Of a stretch of DNA of 64,000 nt, positions 20,688 through 30,945 are shown one piece after another. Numbering within the stretch: the stretch's first letter is position 1; each line of letters opens with the position of its first letter. Where the stretch lies: contig NZ_QAYL01000003.1 of assembly GCF_003408705.1 (NCBI RefSeq), positions 1 to 64,000 of the forward strand, given 5' to 3'. This stretch comes from Mycobacterium uberis. GTDB lineage: Bacteria > Actinomycetota > Actinomycetes > Mycobacteriales > Mycobacteriaceae. The position numbers were made by a program, and so were the translations under genes. The notes under the pieces are model-generated. The model was not told the origin of the DNA. It did not search any database and saw nothing but the letters and a program-made list of their open reading frames with translations.

Positions 20688-22604
20688 CTAGACTTGCAGC
20701 GGCTCCTTTTTCACCGGGCCCAGCCGCCACTGACCGCCGCCAAGTAATTCCAGCTGTTGTTCATGGAGCAGCTCGACCGCGCGTCGATGGCTGACGCTGA
20801 CGACAACGCAGTTCGGCAGTTCGCTTCGCAGCATCTGATAGAGCGCGAATTCCAACCCTTCGTCAAGCGCAGACGTACTTTCGTCGAGGAATATCGCCTT
20901 CGGTTTGGTAAGCAGGATGCGAGCAAAGGCAACGCGTTGCTGCTCACCGGGGGATAGCACCTTAGCCCAGTCTCGTTCTTCGTTTAGCCGGTCACACAGT
21001 GGGGCGAGGGCTACCTTCGTCAGCGTGTCCCGCACTCTGTCTTCAGGGATGTCGGCTGGCGGATTTGGATAGCACACCACGCCGTGTAGATTGCCTAGCG
21101 GCACATAAGGCAACTGCGATAAGAACATTGTTTCGTTCTCACCGTCGGGGCGGCTTAGCCTCCCGGACGCGTATGGCCACAATTCGGCTAGACTGCGTAG
21201 CAGCGTGGTCTTGCCGACCCCGGAATGCCCGGTTATTACCAGCGAGTCACCGCGGTTAAGTTGCAGGTCTAGCAGGTCAATCAACTGTTCGCCTGCTGGC
21301 GTGCGCACCTCGACAGCGGCAACACGAACCGTACCGTCGTCGGTCGACTTAGTTGCGACGTGGGGCAGCTCCCGGCTGCGGGCATTTGCCTCGACGAGTC
21401 CGTGCAACCGGATGATAGCGGCCCGGAAAGCCGCAAATGCGGCGTAATTGTTGCGGAAGAACGATAACGAGTCGTGAATATTACTGAAGGCGGTCGCGGT
21501 TTGGCCGACGTCCCCCAAGTTAATTTTCCCGGCGAATAGCCGCGGCGCTTGAAGGATCCACGGCAGCGGAACAATGGTCTGACTGACCGAGGCGTTCCAA
21601 CCTAGGAACCCTATGGTGCGGCTGACGTACCTGCGGTAATTATCGATGATCGGGGTGAAGCGTCGCCTCAATTGTTTCCTTTCAGCCCGCTCACCGCGAT
21701 AGAACGCCACTGCCTCGGCGGTGTCGCGCAACCGCACCAAGGCATAGCGGAAGGCGGCATTTAGCTTTTCGTTGGCAAAACTCAGCCTGATGAGCGGGCG
21801 GCCTATCCAGAACGTGATGATCGTCGCTACCAGTACGTACACAGTGACGATCCAGAACATGGCGCGCGGGATTTCGAGCCCAAACACGTCGAGCCGGCCG
21901 GAAAGGTTCCACAAAATCGTGGTGAACGATATCATCGATATCACCGACTCGACAGCACCAAACAGCAAGGTGCTCCCCGTTCCGTTGGAGGGAACGTTGG
22001 GGGTGCTGCCGGCGCCGGCGGTGAAGATATCGATGTCTTGCTGGATACGCTGATCGGGATTGTCGATCGTGCTGTCAATGAATTGTTCCCGGTAATAGGC
22101 GCGTTGGTCCAGCCAGTCAGCCGTGAGGTGGTCGGTAAGCCACACTCGCCAGGCGATGATGAATCGCTGAGTCAGGTAAATGTCGGCCATCACGCGGGCT
22201 ATGAATATGACTGCCAAAATAGAGAAAATTCCGAGTGACATCCAAAAGCCATGAACGCCTGACTGTTTGACCAGTTCATTTTGTGCGCCAGTGCCTTCGA
22301 AGGCCGCCTGCAGCGCATTATATAAGTCTTTGCTTTGGTAGCTGAACAAAACGTTCAACCGCACGCTGGTGACGACCGAGAGCAGCAGTACAGCTAACAT
22401 CAACCACGCGCCGACCGACTGCGGGCCTACGAAGTAGCCGCTGGTAATACGCCAATATTGGCGGCCCCAGCGGGTGGTGAGGCTGAGTACCACTAAGACG
22501 ATGACACAAACGGCACTGACCGCCCACGCCTTGGCGATCCACCCCAGCGAGTCTGGCAGCGCGTGGCCCCAGTTGACCGATGGATGGAATGGTCTTAACT
22601 CCAC
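20688..22604 (-). CDS. bacA: BacA/SbmA-like ABC transporter, vitamin B12 importer (Rv1819c homologue)
   Basis: A membrane domain fused to an ATPase gives 638 aa from GTG 22604, which has GGGAGGAG eight bases upstream; the frame stays open to 22640 but that start lacks a site. Six membrane helices span roughly residues 20-325, with the SbmA/BacA signature [14 protein letters not shown] near residue 150. The ATPase has Walker [12 protein letters not shown], the ABC signature [10 protein letters not shown], Walker [14 protein letters not shown] and the switch His SVSHR. In M. tuberculosis this transporter takes up cobalamin and bleomycin-like compounds. It is divergent from ilvG over about 90 bases. 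The start of the open frame covers an inverted repeat at 22629-22662. Confidence 0.95.
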   Translation of the reverse strand: MELRPFHPSVNWGHALPDSLGWIAKAWAVSAVCVIVLVVLSLTTRWGRQYWRITSGYFVGPQSVGAWLMLAVLLLSVVTSVRLNVLFSYQSKDLYNALQAAFEGTGAQNELVKQSGVHGFWMSLGIFSILAVIFIARVMADIYLTQRFIIAWRVWLTDHLTADWLDQRAYYREQFIDSTIDNPDQRIQQDIDIFTAGAGSTPNVPSNGTGSTLLFGAVESVISMISFTTILWNLSGRLDVFGLEIPRAMFWIVTVYVLVATIITFWIGRPLIRLSFANEKLNAAFRYALVRLRDTAEAVAFYRGERAERKQLRRRFTPIIDNYRRYVSRTIGFLGWNASVSQTIVPLPWILQAPRLFAGKINLGDVGQTATAFSNIHDSLSFFRNNYAAFAAFRAAIIRLHGLVEANARSRELPHVATKSTDDGTVRVAAVEVRTPAGEQLIDLLDLQLNRGDSLVITGHSGVGKTTLLRSLAELWPYASGRLSRPDGENETMFLSQLPYVPLGNLHGVVCYPNPPADIPEDRVRDTLTKVALAPLCDRLNEERDWAKVLSPGEQQRVAFARILLTKPKAIFLDESTSALDEGLEFALYQMLRSELPNCVVVSVSHRRAVELLHEQQLELLGGGQWRLGPVKKEPLQV

Positions 22605-22628
22605 GTTGATGTCTCCTCCCGGCCGAGG

Positions 22629-22662
22629 CACCGAAAGCACCGGATCAGAAATTCTTTCGGTG
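22629..22662. promoter_or_regulatory. inverted repeat in the divergent Rv1819c/ilvG control region
   Basis: CACCGAAAG (22629-22637) and CTTTCGGTG (22654-22662) are perfect 9-base arms 16 bases apart. They lie 25 bases before the transporter start and 34 before ilvG. Their placement between divergent genes suits an operator that could affect both. The binding protein is unknown. Confidence 0.6.
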
Positions 22663-22695
22663 AAGGTATCTTAAAATCTTGGATAGGCTGCCGAT

Positions 22696-24342
22696 ATGAG
22701 CACTGACCCCGTCCTGACCAACAGCATTCACGCCGGCCAGCTCATCGCACGTCGACTAAAAGCCAGCGGTGTCAACACCGTTTTCACGTTGTCAGGCGGG
22801 CATCTATTTTCCATTTATGATGGTTGTCGTAGCGAGGGTATCCGGCTCATCGACACTCGCCATGAGCAGACGGCGGCTTTCGCTGCCGAGGGTTGGTCGA
22901 AGGTGACCAGGACGCCAGGTGTGGCTGTGCTAACTGCAGGTCCGGGCGTCACCAACGGAATGAGCGCGATGGCGGCGGCACAGCAGAACCAGTCGCCGCT
23001 GGTTGTACTCGGTGGCCGGGCACCCGCACTGCGATGGGGTATGGGTTCATTACAGGAGATCGACCATGTGTCATTCTTGGCTCCGCTAGTTCGTTTCGCG
23101 GCCACTGCGCAGTCGGCGGACGACGCCGGCCGGCTTGTCGACGAGGCCTTGCAGGCCGCGGTGGGTGTCCCGTCCGGAGTAGGTTTCGTCGACATTCCGA
23201 TGGATCACGTGTTTTCCATGGCTAACGACGTTGGCGGTGGCCTCGGCGCTGTGGCCAGCCTGCCCGCGGTTCCCGCTGCCGACCCTGACGCCCTGGATCG
23301 GGCTGCTGGCTTGTTAGCCACAGCGCACCGGCCGGTGATCATGGCCGGGACCAACGTTTGGTGGGGGCACGCCGAGGTCGCTTTACTACGTCTGACCGAA
23401 GAACGCCAGGTCCCGGTGCTAATGAACGGGATGGCTCGCGGCGTGGTGCCCGCCGACCACCCGTTGGCCTTCTCGCGCGTACGGGGAAAAGCACTGGGTG
23501 AGGCAGATGTGGCGTTGGTTGTCGGGGTACCGATGGATTTCCGGCTGGGCTTCGGCACGGCGTTCGGGTCGCAAACACAGCTTATAGTGGTGGACCGCGC
23601 TGAACCCGATCGCGACTACCCACGGCCCGTCGCGGCCGAGCTTTACGGGGATTTGTCGGCTATCCTTTCGGCACTGGCTGGCGTTGGTGGGACCGACCAT
23701 CAGGATTGGATTCGCACGCTGCGGACGGCCGAGACCACCGCGCGTGACCTCGAGAACGCTGAGCTAGGCGACGACCGGATCCCACTGCATCCGATGCGGG
23801 TGTACGCTGAACTAGCGTCACGGCTGGATCGCGACGCTATTATTGTGATCGACGCCGGTGACTTCGGGTCTTATGCCGGTCGGGTGATCGACAGCTATCT
23901 GCCGGGTTGCTGGTTGGACAGCGGGCCGTTCGGCTGTCTGGGGTCGGGCCCTGGCTACGCCCTGGCCGCCAAACTTGCCCAGCCCGACCGTCAAGTCATT
24001 CTGTTGCAAGGTGATGGCGCGTTTGGCTTCAGTGGCATGGAATGGGACACCCTGGTCCGGCATCGTGTGCCGGTTGTGTCGGTGATCGGCAACAATGGAA
24101 TCTGGGGCTTAGAGAAACACCCGATGGAAGCGTTGTATGGCTATTCGGTGGTAGCGGAGCTCCGCCCGGGTACTCGCTATGATGAGGTGGTCCGTGCTCT
24201 CGGCGGTCACGGCGAGCTCGTGTCGGCGCCCGGTGAGCTTCGGCCCGCACTAGAGCGTGCCTTCATTAGCGGTCTACCGTCGGTCGTGAACGTGCTGACC
24301 GATCCGAGCATCGCCTATCCTCGCCGATCCAACCTGATCTGA
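22696..24342 (+). CDS. ilvG: thiamine diphosphate enzyme, acetolactate synthase-like IlvG (Rv1820 homologue)
   Basis: The 548-aa protein has the three domains of thiamine diphosphate-dependent acetolactate synthases. The N-terminal pyrimidine-binding domain has the catalytic Glu in [15 protein letters not shown] central domain follows (residues about 190-320). The C-terminal domain has the cofactor motif [12 protein letters not shown] ending in IGNN. Acetolactate synthases join two pyruvates, or pyruvate and 2-oxobutyrate, at the start of branched-chain amino acid synthesis. The substrate of this paralogue is not certain because IlvG resembles oxalyl-CoA decarboxylases as well. It is complete. 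The start ATG at 22696 fits the family. Confidence 0.93.
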   Translation: MSTDPVLTNSIHAGQLIARRLKASGVNTVFTLSGGHLFSIYDGCRSEGIRLIDTRHEQTAAFAAEGWSKVTRTPGVAVLTAGPGVTNGMSAMAAAQQNQSPLVVLGGRAPALRWGMGSLQEIDHVSFLAPLVRFAATAQSADDAGRLVDEALQAAVGVPSGVGFVDIPMDHVFSMANDVGGGLGAVASLPAVPAADPDALDRAAGLLATAHRPVIMAGTNVWWGHAEVALLRLTEERQVPVLMNGMARGVVPADHPLAFSRVRGKALGEADVALVVGVPMDFRLGFGTAFGSQTQLIVVDRAEPDRDYPRPVAAELYGDLSAILSALAGVGGTDHQDWIRTLRTAETTARDLENAELGDDRIPLHPMRVYAELASRLDRDAIIVIDAGDFGSYAGRVIDSYLPGCWLDSGPFGCLGSGPGYALAAKLAQPDRQVILLQGDGAFGFSGMEWDTLVRHRVPVVSVIGNNGIWGLEKHPMEALYGYSVVAELRPGTRYDEVVRALGGHGELVSAPGELRPALERAFISGLPSVVNVLTDPSIAYPRRSNLI

Positions 24343-24449
24343 TCAGGCTGGCCTGGGCCGCAAACGTTCGCAGATTGCCAGGGTTTGTGCCGTGTCAGTG
24401 TATATACGCGCACGCTCGCGACGGTTGATGGCTCGCGTACCGTTGATCT

Positions 24450-26786
24450 GTGTCTAAGGCCACCCGCACTCGTCCTGGCCGGTTGAGCAGCCGACTTTGG
24501 CAGCTACTCGGCGCCAGCATGGAAAAGAATCTACGCCGCTCTCTTGCCGAGGTCACCGCCGCAGCGGCGTACCACAAGGAAGCTGCCGATTTGAGCGATG
24601 AGCAGCTACGCAAAGCGTGCGGGCTGCTCAACCTCAACGATCTCGCCGATTCCGACGATATTCCGCAGTTCCTTGCCGTCGCTCGGGAAGCTTCTGAGCG
24701 GTCAACGGGGTTGCGACCCTTTGATGTGCAGTTGCTGGGTGCGCTCCGCATGCTTGCCGGCGACGTGATCGAGATGGCCACTGGTGAGGGCAAAACCCTC
24801 GCCGGAGCGATTGCGGCGGCTGGATACTCCCTTGCTGGCCGGCACGTGCACGTCGTCACGATCAACGATTATCTGGCCCGCCGTGATGCGGAGTGGATGG
24901 GTCCGCTGCTCGAGGCGATGGGCCTAACGGTGGGCTGGATCACTGCGGAATCAACAAGCGAGGATCGCAAGGCGGCTTACGGCTGCGACGTTACTTACGC
25001 CTCGGTCAACGAGATCGGCTTTGATGTGCTGCGCGATCAGCTGGTGACTGACGTCGACGACCTGGTATCGCCCAATCCTGATGTGGCTCTTATCGACGAA
25101 GCTGACTCTGTGCTAGTCGATGAAGCGCTGGTGCCGCTCGTATTGGCCGGTACCACGCACCGGAAGACGCCGAGGCTTGAAATCATTAAGCTGGTCGGTG
25201 AGCTGTCCGCCGAATCCGATTACGAAACCGACTCCGACAGCCGCAACGTCCACCTGACCGATGTCGGGGCGCGCAAGGTCGAAAAGGCGCTTGGCGACAT
25301 CGATCTGTACTCCGAGGAACATGTTGGTACTACGCTGACCGAGGTCAACGTCGCATTGCACGCGCATGTGCTGCTGCAGCGTGACGTGCACTACATCGTT
25401 CGAGACGACGCCGTGTACCTAATTAACGCCTCCCGGGGACGCATCGCCCAGCTACAGCGCTGGCCGGATGGCCTGCAAGCCGCGGTCGAGGCCAAAGAGG
25501 GCATTGAGACTACCGAGACCGGCGAGGTGCTCGACACCATTACGGTGCAGGCGCTGATCAATAATTATACCACCGTGTGCGGCATGACCGGCACCGCGCT
25601 GGCCGCCGGTGAGCAGTTACGGCAGTTCTACAAGCTCGGTGTGTCACCGATACCGCCGAATACTCCCAATATTCGCGAGGATGAATCGGACCGGGTCTAC
25701 ATCACCACTGCCGCCAAGAACGAAGCGATTGTGGCCCACCTCGTTGAGATACACGAGACTGGGCAGCCGGTGCTGGTCGGGACCCGTGACGTTGCCGAAT
25801 CCGAGGAGCTGCACGAGCGGCTGTTGCGCCGCGGCGTGCCCGCAGTGGTGCTCAACGCCAAAAACGATGCCGAAGAAGCGCAGGTGATCGCGGAGGCTGG
25901 CAAATTCGGCGCAGTCACTGTATCCACCCAGATGGCCGGGCGCGGCACTGATATCCGCCTTGGCGGATCTGATGAAGCCGATCACGACCGAGTCGCCGAG
26001 TTAGGTGGTTTGCACGTGGTTGGCACCGGGCGGCACCATACTGCGCGGTTGGATAACCAATTGCGCGGCCGGGCCGGGCGTCAGGGTGATCCTGGGTCGT
26101 CGGTGTTCTTCTTCAGTTGGGAAGACGATGTTGTTGCGGCCAATCTCGAGCGCAACAAGTTGCCTATGCAGACCGATGCGGACGGCCGTATCATCAGCCC
26201 CAAAACCGCCGGTTTACTTGACCACGCTCAGCGCGTCGCGGAGGGTCGGCTGCTGGACGTGCACGCGAATACGTGGCGCTACAACCAGTTGATTGCCCAG
26301 CAGCGTACTATCATCGTCGAACGGCGAAATACGCTGCTGCGTACCGCAACCGCGCGGGAAGAGCTCGCAGAACTAGCCCCTCAGCGTTATGAGGAGCTGG
26401 CTCAGGTACTGCCTAAACAGGAGGGCGAAAAACGCCTCGAGGTGATTTGCCGAGTGATAATGCTATACCATCTCGACCGTGGCTGGGCCGATCATCTGGC
26501 GTATCTGGCCGACATCCGCGAAAGTATCCATTTGCGCGCGCTTGGCCGGCAGAACCCGCTGGACGAGTTCCACCGGTTGGCGGTCGACGCGTTTGCTTCG
26601 CTGGCTGCCGACGCGATCGAGGCGGCCCAGCAGACATTCGAAACCGCTAGTATTTTCGAAGAGGAGCCAGGACTGGATATGTCCAAACTGGCCCGGCCGA
26701 CGTCAACGTGGACCTACATGGTCAACGACAACCCATTGTCTGATGACACACTTTCCACCTTAAATCTGCCTGGGGTTTTCCGCTGA
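24450..26786 (+). CDS. secA2: accessory preprotein translocase ATPase SecA2 (Rv1821 homologue)
   Basis: SecA2 powers export of a limited protein set, including virulence-related ones, at the mycobacterial membrane. The protein is 778 aa from GTG 24450. Walker A is MATGEGKT with its Lys at residue 115, the position described for the M. tuberculosis enzyme. [11 protein letters not shown] is the DEAD box region, [10 protein letters not shown] and [14 protein letters not shown] are later helicase motifs, and FFSWEDDVV begins the scaffold part. It lacks the zinc-binding C-terminal tail of SecA1, as expected for SecA2. The next gene, pgsA2, follows after 61 bases in the same direction. Confidence 0.97.
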   Translation: MSKATRTRPGRLSSRLWQLLGASMEKNLRRSLAEVTAAAAYHKEAADLSDEQLRKACGLLNLNDLADSDDIPQFLAVAREASERSTGLRPFDVQLLGALRMLAGDVIEMATGEGKTLAGAIAAAGYSLAGRHVHVVTINDYLARRDAEWMGPLLEAMGLTVGWITAESTSEDRKAAYGCDVTYASVNEIGFDVLRDQLVTDVDDLVSPNPDVALIDEADSVLVDEALVPLVLAGTTHRKTPRLEIIKLVGELSAESDYETDSDSRNVHLTDVGARKVEKALGDIDLYSEEHVGTTLTEVNVALHAHVLLQRDVHYIVRDDAVYLINASRGRIAQLQRWPDGLQAAVEAKEGIETTETGEVLDTITVQALINNYTTVCGMTGTALAAGEQLRQFYKLGVSPIPPNTPNIREDESDRVYITTAAKNEAIVAHLVEIHETGQPVLVGTRDVAESEELHERLLRRGVPAVVLNAKNDAEEAQVIAEAGKFGAVTVSTQMAGRGTDIRLGGSDEADHDRVAELGGLHVVGTGRHHTARLDNQLRGRAGRQGDPGSSVFFFSWEDDVVAANLERNKLPMQTDADGRIISPKTAGLLDHAQRVAEGRLLDVHANTWRYNQLIAQQRTIIVERRNTLLRTATAREELAELAPQRYEELAQVLPKQEGEKRLEVICRVIMLYHLDRGWADHLAYLADIRESIHLRALGRQNPLDEFHRLAVDAFASLAADAIEAAQQTFETASIFEEEPGLDMSKLARPTSTWTYMVNDNPLSDDTLSTLNLPGVFR

Positions 26787-26847
26787 GGTCCGATCGCCCT
26801 CGGCTCGTTACCCGTACTGTAATGTCGCTGGGCTAAGGTCACGGTTC

Positions 26848-27477
26848 GTGGACTTAGTGTGTCTGCCTAATCGGGTGCTAACAGTGCCCAACCTGCTCAG
26901 CGTCGTCCGTCTGGCGCTGATCCCGGTGTTTGTCTATGTTCTGTTAGTCAGGCACGCCGACGGTTGGGCGGTGGCGATTCTGGCGTTCGGCGGCGCCTCT
27001 GACTGGGCCGACGGCAAGATTGCCCGGCTGCTGGATCAGTCTTCGCAATTGGGTGTGCTGCTCGACCCCGCTGTCGATCGGCTGTATATGGTGACGATCC
27101 CCGTCGTGTTGGGGTTGAGCGGGATCGTGCCGTGGTGGTTTGTCGTGACTCTGTTGACACGCGACGCGCTACTGGTTGCGATGCTGCCGTTGCTGTGGAG
27201 TCGCGGACTGTCGTCTTTACCGGTAACCTACATCGGTAAGGCGGCGACATTCAGCTTGATGGTCGGCTTTCCCTTCGTGCTGCTAGGAACCTGGGACATG
27301 TTGTGGAGTCGTGTCTTGAGGGCTTGCGGTTGGGCCTTTCTGCTTTGGGGTATCTATATGTACCTGTGGGCATTCGTCTTGTATGCGGTGCAGATGACGA
27401 TGGTCATGCGGCGGATGCCCAAGAGCAAACACCAAGCCCGTTGGCAGCTTGCACGAAAAACCAGTGAACATGGCTGA
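26848..27477 (+). CDS. pgsA2: CDP-alcohol phosphatidyltransferase PgsA2 (Rv1822 homologue)
   Basis: A 209-aa membrane enzyme starts at GTG 26848. The full family signature D-G-x2-A-R-x8-G-x3-D-x3-D is present at about residues 54-76 (DGKIARLL, then GVLLDPAVD). It has several hydrophobic segments (residues 15-35, 75-95, 100-120, 140-165 and 170-190). The family transfers a phosphatidyl group from CDP-diacylglycerol to an alcohol such as glycerol phosphate; the exact acceptor here is inferred from annotation only. Its 3' end overlaps the next gene by 8 bases, suggesting a shared transcript and coupled translation. Confidence 0.93.
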   Translation: MDLVCLPNRVLTVPNLLSVVRLALIPVFVYVLLVRHADGWAVAILAFGGASDWADGKIARLLDQSSQLGVLLDPAVDRLYMVTIPVVLGLSGIVPWWFVVTLLTRDALLVAMLPLLWSRGLSSLPVTYIGKAATFSLMVGFPFVLLGTWDMLWSRVLRACGWAFLLWGIYMYLWAFVLYAVQMTMVMRRMPKSKHQARWQLARKTSEHG

Positions 27478-28384
27478 ATGTGAGCGACAGCTCGGCGGTT
27501 ATGACCCGAACGCGGGTTACAGTCTCCACGCGGCAGCGCGGCCCAAGAAGGTTCCGGTGCCCTCGCTGCTGCGTGCTTTGCTGTCCGAGCATCTTGACCC
27601 TGGCTATGCCGTGGCCGCTGCCAAATGTGGCTGCTCAATTATGCCGCGAGCTCGTGCTTTTAGCTGGGTCTGGCAAGGCTTGGCGGCAGCTCTGGTCACC
27701 ATGGTCTTTGCCGCTGCGGTCACACAGGCCCGCTTGGTTGCACCTGGTGTGCGCGCGGCTCAGCAACTTTTGGTGACAAGCGTGCGTTCTACCCAGGCCG
27801 CGGCGGCCAAGTTGGCCCAACAGCGTAGTGTGCTCTCGGCTCAAGTCGATGACGTGCAGCGGCTCGCGCTTGCACACAACGCTGAAGGGCAGCAGTTGCT
27901 GAACCGCCTTGACGTGCTCAGCCTAGCGGCAGCCAGCACACCAGTCATCGGTTCTGGTTTGACGGTGACCATAACTGACCCCGGTGCAGGCCCTAATCTT
28001 TCCGATGTGTTCAAGCAACGCAAGAAGGGCGGCGGGCAAATCGTTCTAGACCGTGATCTGCAGCTCGTCGTGAACTCGTTGTGGGCGAGCGGCGCTGAGG
28101 CAATCTCAGTTGATGGCGCGCGGATTGGGCCGAATGCGACTATTCGGCAGGCCGGTGAGGCGATTTTAGTTGACAACAATCCCACCAGCAACCCGTACAC
28201 CGTCCTTGCGGTGGGGCCGTCGCACACTATGCGGGACGTGTTCAACGACAGCCTTGGTCTGCAGCGTCTCAGGCTGCTGGAAGCCTCTTACGGCGTCGGC
28301 GTCAGCGTGAACATCGCCGACGGTCTCACGTTGCCCGCTGGAACGGCCCGAGATGTCAAGTTCGCTAAACAGATTGGGGCTTAG
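27470..28384 (+). CDS. DUF881 membrane-anchored protein (Rv1823 homologue)
   Basis: Start chosen at ATG 27470 ([18 protein letters not shown]), matching Rv1823; an upstream TTG at 27449 is in frame but improbable. The protein is 304 aa. A short N-terminal cytosolic part is followed by one membrane helix (about residues 65-85), then a coiled-coil region ([16 protein letters not shown]) and the extracytoplasmic DUF881 domain with [17 protein letters not shown] and [20 protein letters not shown]881 proteins occur with Sbp near cell-division genes in actinobacteria; their biochemistry is not known. It is followed by the Sbp gene and a second DUF881 gene. Confidence 0.92.
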   Translation: MAECERQLGGYDPNAGYSLHAAARPKKVPVPSLLRALLSEHLDPGYAVAAAKCGCSIMPRARAFSWVWQGLAAALVTMVFAAAVTQARLVAPGVRAAQQLLVTSVRSTQAAAAKLAQQRSVLSAQVDDVQRLALAHNAEGQQLLNRLDVLSLAAASTPVIGSGLTVTITDPGAGPNLSDVFKQRKKGGGQIVLDRDLQLVVNSLWASGAEAISVDGARIGPNATIRQAGEAILVDNNPTSNPYTVLAVGPSHTMRDVFNDSLGLQRLRLLEASYGVGVSVNIADGLTLPAGTARDVKFAKQIGA

Positions 28385-28445
28385 TGAGAGAAATCCTCGT
28401 GAGAATGATCCCTCTCGAGGTAGCGTGGAGGGGAGTCCGGCTAGT

Positions 28446-28778
28446 ATGAGTGGTCTCGTAGCGATTGCGATTGGCATCGCGCTGGGCCTGGTTTTTCACC
28501 CTAGCGTGCCTGAGGTTATTCAACCGTATTTACCGATTGCGGTGATCGCTGCGCTCGACGCGGTGTTCGGTGGGCTGCGTGCCTATCTTGAGCGGATCTT
28601 TGACCCGAAGGTCTTTGTGGTTTCGTTCGTGTTCAACGTCTTGATGGCTGCCCTGATCGTTTATGTCGGCGACCAGCTGGGCGTTGGTACGCAACTCTCC
28701 ACGGCGATCATCGTGGTGTTGGGTATTCGTATCTTCGGCAATGCCGCCGCGCTGCGGCGCAGGTTGTTCGGGGTTTGA
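28446..28778 (+). CDS. sbp: small basic membrane protein Sbp (Rv1824 homologue)
   Basis: A 110-aa protein from ATG 28446 (MSGLVAIAIGIALGLVF), preceded by GGAGGGGAG. It has three to four hydrophobic segments (about residues 3-20, 27-45, 57-77 and 82-98) and the family-typical ALDAVFGGLRAYLE and NVLMAALIVYVGDQLGVG. It ends with a basic tail (RRRLF). Small basic proteins of this type sit between two DUF881 genes in many actinobacteria, as here, and are thought to act in envelope or division functions. The annotated frame can be extended upstream to 28353, but similarity begins at 28446. Confidence 0.9.
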   Translation: MSGLVAIAIGIALGLVFHPSVPEVIQPYLPIAVIAALDAVFGGLRAYLERIFDPKVFVVSFVFNVLMAALIVYVGDQLGVGTQLSTAIIVVLGIRIFGNAAALRRRLFGV

Positions 28779-28780
28779 CG

Positions 28781-28822
28781 CGCCGGCGACGATGCAGAGC
28801 GAAGCGATAAGGAGGAGCGCCC
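28781..28822. repeat. MIRU-like interspersed repeat remnant
   Basis: The sequence GGCGACGATGCAGAGCGAAG and the following GCGATAAGGAGGAGCGC lie directly after the Sbp stop, between two genes of one operon. It closely resembles the core of mycobacterial interspersed repetitive units as I remember them, which favour exactly such intra-operon gaps. Only part of a unit is present. Confidence 0.6.
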
Positions 28823-28858
28823 CCACAAATGGAAGGTACCCCCACCCACTTGTGGGGG
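28820..28858. repeat. 9-bp inverted repeat in the Rv1824-Rv1825 gap
   Basis: CCCCCACAA (28820-28828) pairs with TTGTGGGGG (28850-28858) around a 21-base loop. It immediately follows the MIRU-like core and could attenuate transcription inside the operon or simply be the element's second half. Confidence 0.6.
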
Positions 28859-28898
28859 AGAAGAGTGGCACCATGGCTGGGGTTGAGGTGGGGTTATC

Positions 28899-29789
28899 AT
28901 GAGCCAGGACCCCCCAACACCCGCCGGCCCTCCAGGACGGGAACGTCGTGCTGCGCCAAACCAGCACGACCCACCCAACGCTGACTCTGAAGCGCATGAA
29001 GCAGCGCGTCATGGTCGCCACGAACTACCAGCCGACTATCCGCGACAACTTAGCGGGTCGTTACGCCGGGCAAGACGGTCCGGGTCGCTGGAGAGCGATA
29101 GCTCACGTCTGGCTTTTGGAACGCTGGCGATCCTGTTGTGCTTGCTTTTAGGGATCACCATTGTTATTCAGATCCGCCAGACCGAGTCCGGTGATTCCTT
29201 GGAAACCGCGCGTCCCACCGACTTGTTGGTGCTGCTGGATTCGTTGCGGCAACGCGAGGCCACGCTGAGCACCGAAGTGACCGAACTGCAGAACACCTTG
29301 AACGTGCTGCAAGCATCAGGCAACACCGATCAGGCCGCTATTCAAAGTTCTAAGGCCCGATTGGTCGCGTTGTCTATCTTGGTCGGCGCAATCGGTGTTA
29401 CTGGGCCGGGTGTCACGTTGACGATCGATGATCCCGGACCCGGGGTCGCACCCGAAGCAATGCTTGACGTGATCAACGAGTTGCGTGCTGCCGGCGCCGA
29501 GGCGATCGAGATCGATGATGCACACCAATCGGTGCGGGTCGGTGTCGATACTTGGGTGGTCGGTGTTCCCGGGTCACTGACTATCGACAGCAAGGCACTC
29601 TCCCCTCCCTATTCTATTTTGGCGATTGGCGATCCACCGACGCTCGCCGCGGCGATGCGCATCTCCGGTGGCGCTGAGGACAGCGTCAAACGCGTTGGCG
29701 CGCGCATGTCTGTACAACTAGCCGACCGACTAGACGTGACCACCTTGCGGCAACCAAAACCGCACCAATACGCTCAGCCCGTTAAGTGA
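28899..29789 (+). CDS. DUF881 membrane-anchored protein (Rv1825 homologue)
   Basis: This 296-aa protein starts at ATG 28899. Residues 1-70 are a polar, Pro- and Arg-rich cytosolic tail. One membrane helix follows (about residues 72-92, FGTLAILLCLLLGITIVIQI), then a coiled coil (SLRQREATLSTEVTELQNTL, residues about 112-150) and a DUF881 domain with GPGVTLTIDDPGPG and INELRAAGAEAIEIDD. It is the second DUF881 paralogue around Sbp. Single-span topology with a coiled coil suggests dimer formation. It is followed after 24 bases by gcvH. Confidence 0.92.
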   Translation: MSQDPPTPAGPPGRERRAAPNQHDPPNADSEAHEAARHGRHELPADYPRQLSGSLRRARRSGSLESDSSRLAFGTLAILLCLLLGITIVIQIRQTESGDSLETARPTDLLVLLDSLRQREATLSTEVTELQNTLNVLQASGNTDQAAIQSSKARLVALSILVGAIGVTGPGVTLTIDDPGPGVAPEAMLDVINELRAAGAEAIEIDDAHQSVRVGVDTWVVGVPGSLTIDSKALSPPYSILAIGDPPTLAAAMRISGGAEDSVKRVGARMSVQLADRLDVTTLRQPKPHQYAQPVK

Positions 29790-29813
29790 GCACCGACCAG
29801 GAACAGGATTACT

Positions 29814-30212
29814 GTGAGCAATATCCCGTCCGATCTGCACTACACCGCCGAACATGAGTGGATTCGGCGAAGTAGCGAAGACACCGTCCGGATTGGGATC
29901 ACCGACTTCGCACAGTCGGCACTGGGTGATGTGGTTTTCGTACAGCTCCCAGAAGTGGGCGTTGAGCTAATAGCGGGTGAGTCCTTCGGAGAAGTGGAAT
30001 CGACGAAATCGGTGTCGGAGCTGTACGCCCCAGTGTCGGGAACAGTGTCTACGGTCAACACCAACCTGGAAGGCAGTCCGCAGCTTGTGAACTCTGACCC
30101 ATACGGCACTGGCTGGCTTTTGGATGTCAACGTCGCCGACGTCGCTGCCTTGGAGTCAGCTATCGCGGCACTGCTGGACGCCGAGGCCTACCGAGGCACA
30201 TTAACCGAATGA
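29814..30212 (+). CDS. gcvH: glycine cleavage system H protein
   Basis: GcvH carries the lipoyl arm that shuttles the aminomethyl group among the P, T and L proteins of the glycine cleavage complex. The 132-aa protein starts at GTG 29814. The lipoylated lysine is K65 in FGEVESTKSVSELYAP, and HEWIR plus the VFVQLPEVG region complete the family fold. The length is normal. The P protein gcvB lies 3.4 kb downstream behind a glycine riboswitch, with garA and regulators between. No separate promoter is obvious. Confidence 0.97.
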   Translation: MSNIPSDLHYTAEHEWIRRSSEDTVRIGITDFAQSALGDVVFVQLPEVGVELIAGESFGEVESTKSVSELYAPVSGTVSTVNTNLEGSPQLVNSDPYGTGWLLDVNVADVAALESAIAALLDAEAYRGTLTE

Positions 30213-30403
30213 CGATTGCTAAAGTGCCTGGGAATTTCGCGCGACGACGATGTGGACGTCATGCGGCTCGAGGAGGAGCCGGGCAATGGGGGCTGATTCT
30301 GTAGGTGGATAGCGTATTGCAGACCACCGCGCGGTACGGTCGACACATGATCCCTAGACGACTGTAATCGGGCAGTACTAGGCGGAGAATCTAGTGGGAA
30401 AGC

Positions 30404-30420
30404 CGGGCGAGTAGCCCGGG
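30404..30420. terminator. short GC hairpin upstream of garA
   Basis: CCGGGC and GCCCGG pair around GAGTA in the 244-base gcvH-garA gap. There is no T-run. It may be a weak terminator or a leader stem for garA. Confidence 0.35.
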
Positions 30421-30456
30421 TCAGACAACGCCACAGCGGCCAGTAAGGAGCAGCGG

Positions 30457-30945
30457 GTGACGGACATGGACTCAGGAAGACAGGAAGGTCAGACTTCTGA
30501 CGAAGTCACCGTGGAGACGACCTCGGTCTTCCGTGCCGACTTCCTCAACGAACTGGACGCTCCAGCACAGGCAGGTGCTGAGAGCGCGGTATCCGGGGTT
30601 GAAGGACTCCCGGCGGGCTCAGCGTTGCTGGTTGTCAAGCGGGGGCCGAACGCGGGATCGCGTTTTTTGCTCGATCAGGCTATAACCTCCGCCGGTCGAC
30701 ACCCCGACAGCGACATCTTCCTCGATGACGTTACGGTAAGCCGCCGTCACGCGGAATTCCGGTTGGAAGGCAACGAGTTCCACGTCGTTGACGTCGGCAG
30801 TCTCAACGGTACCTACGTTAACCGCGAGCCGGTGGATTCGGCGGCATTGGCAAATGGTGACGAGGTGCAAATCGGCAAATTCCGCTTAGTGTTCCTGACC
30901 GGGCCCAAGCCGGGTGGCAACGACGGGGGAACCGGAGGCAAGTGA
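30457..30945 (+). CDS. garA: FHA-domain regulator GarA (Rv1827 homologue)
   Basis: GarA binds and controls 2-oxoglutarate-using enzymes (2-oxoglutarate decarboxylase and glutamate dehydrogenase) and is switched by PknB/PknG phosphorylation. The 162-aa protein starts at GTG 30457, six bases after AGGAG. The N-terminal phosphorylation motif [11 protein letters not shown] is intact with both Thr residues. The FHA domain spans about residues 50-150 with [16 protein letters not shown] and GSLNGTYVN, the phosphothreonine-binding loops. Its TGA overlaps the GTG of the following MerR gene by four bases, so the two are co-translated. Confidence 0.97.
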   Translation: MTDMDSGRQEGQTSDEVTVETTSVFRADFLNELDAPAQAGAESAVSGVEGLPAGSALLVVKRGPNAGSRFLLDQAITSAGRHPDSDIFLDDVTVSRRHAEFRLEGNEFHVVDVGSLNGTYVNREPVDSAALANGDEVQIGKFRLVFLTGPKPGGNDGGTGGK

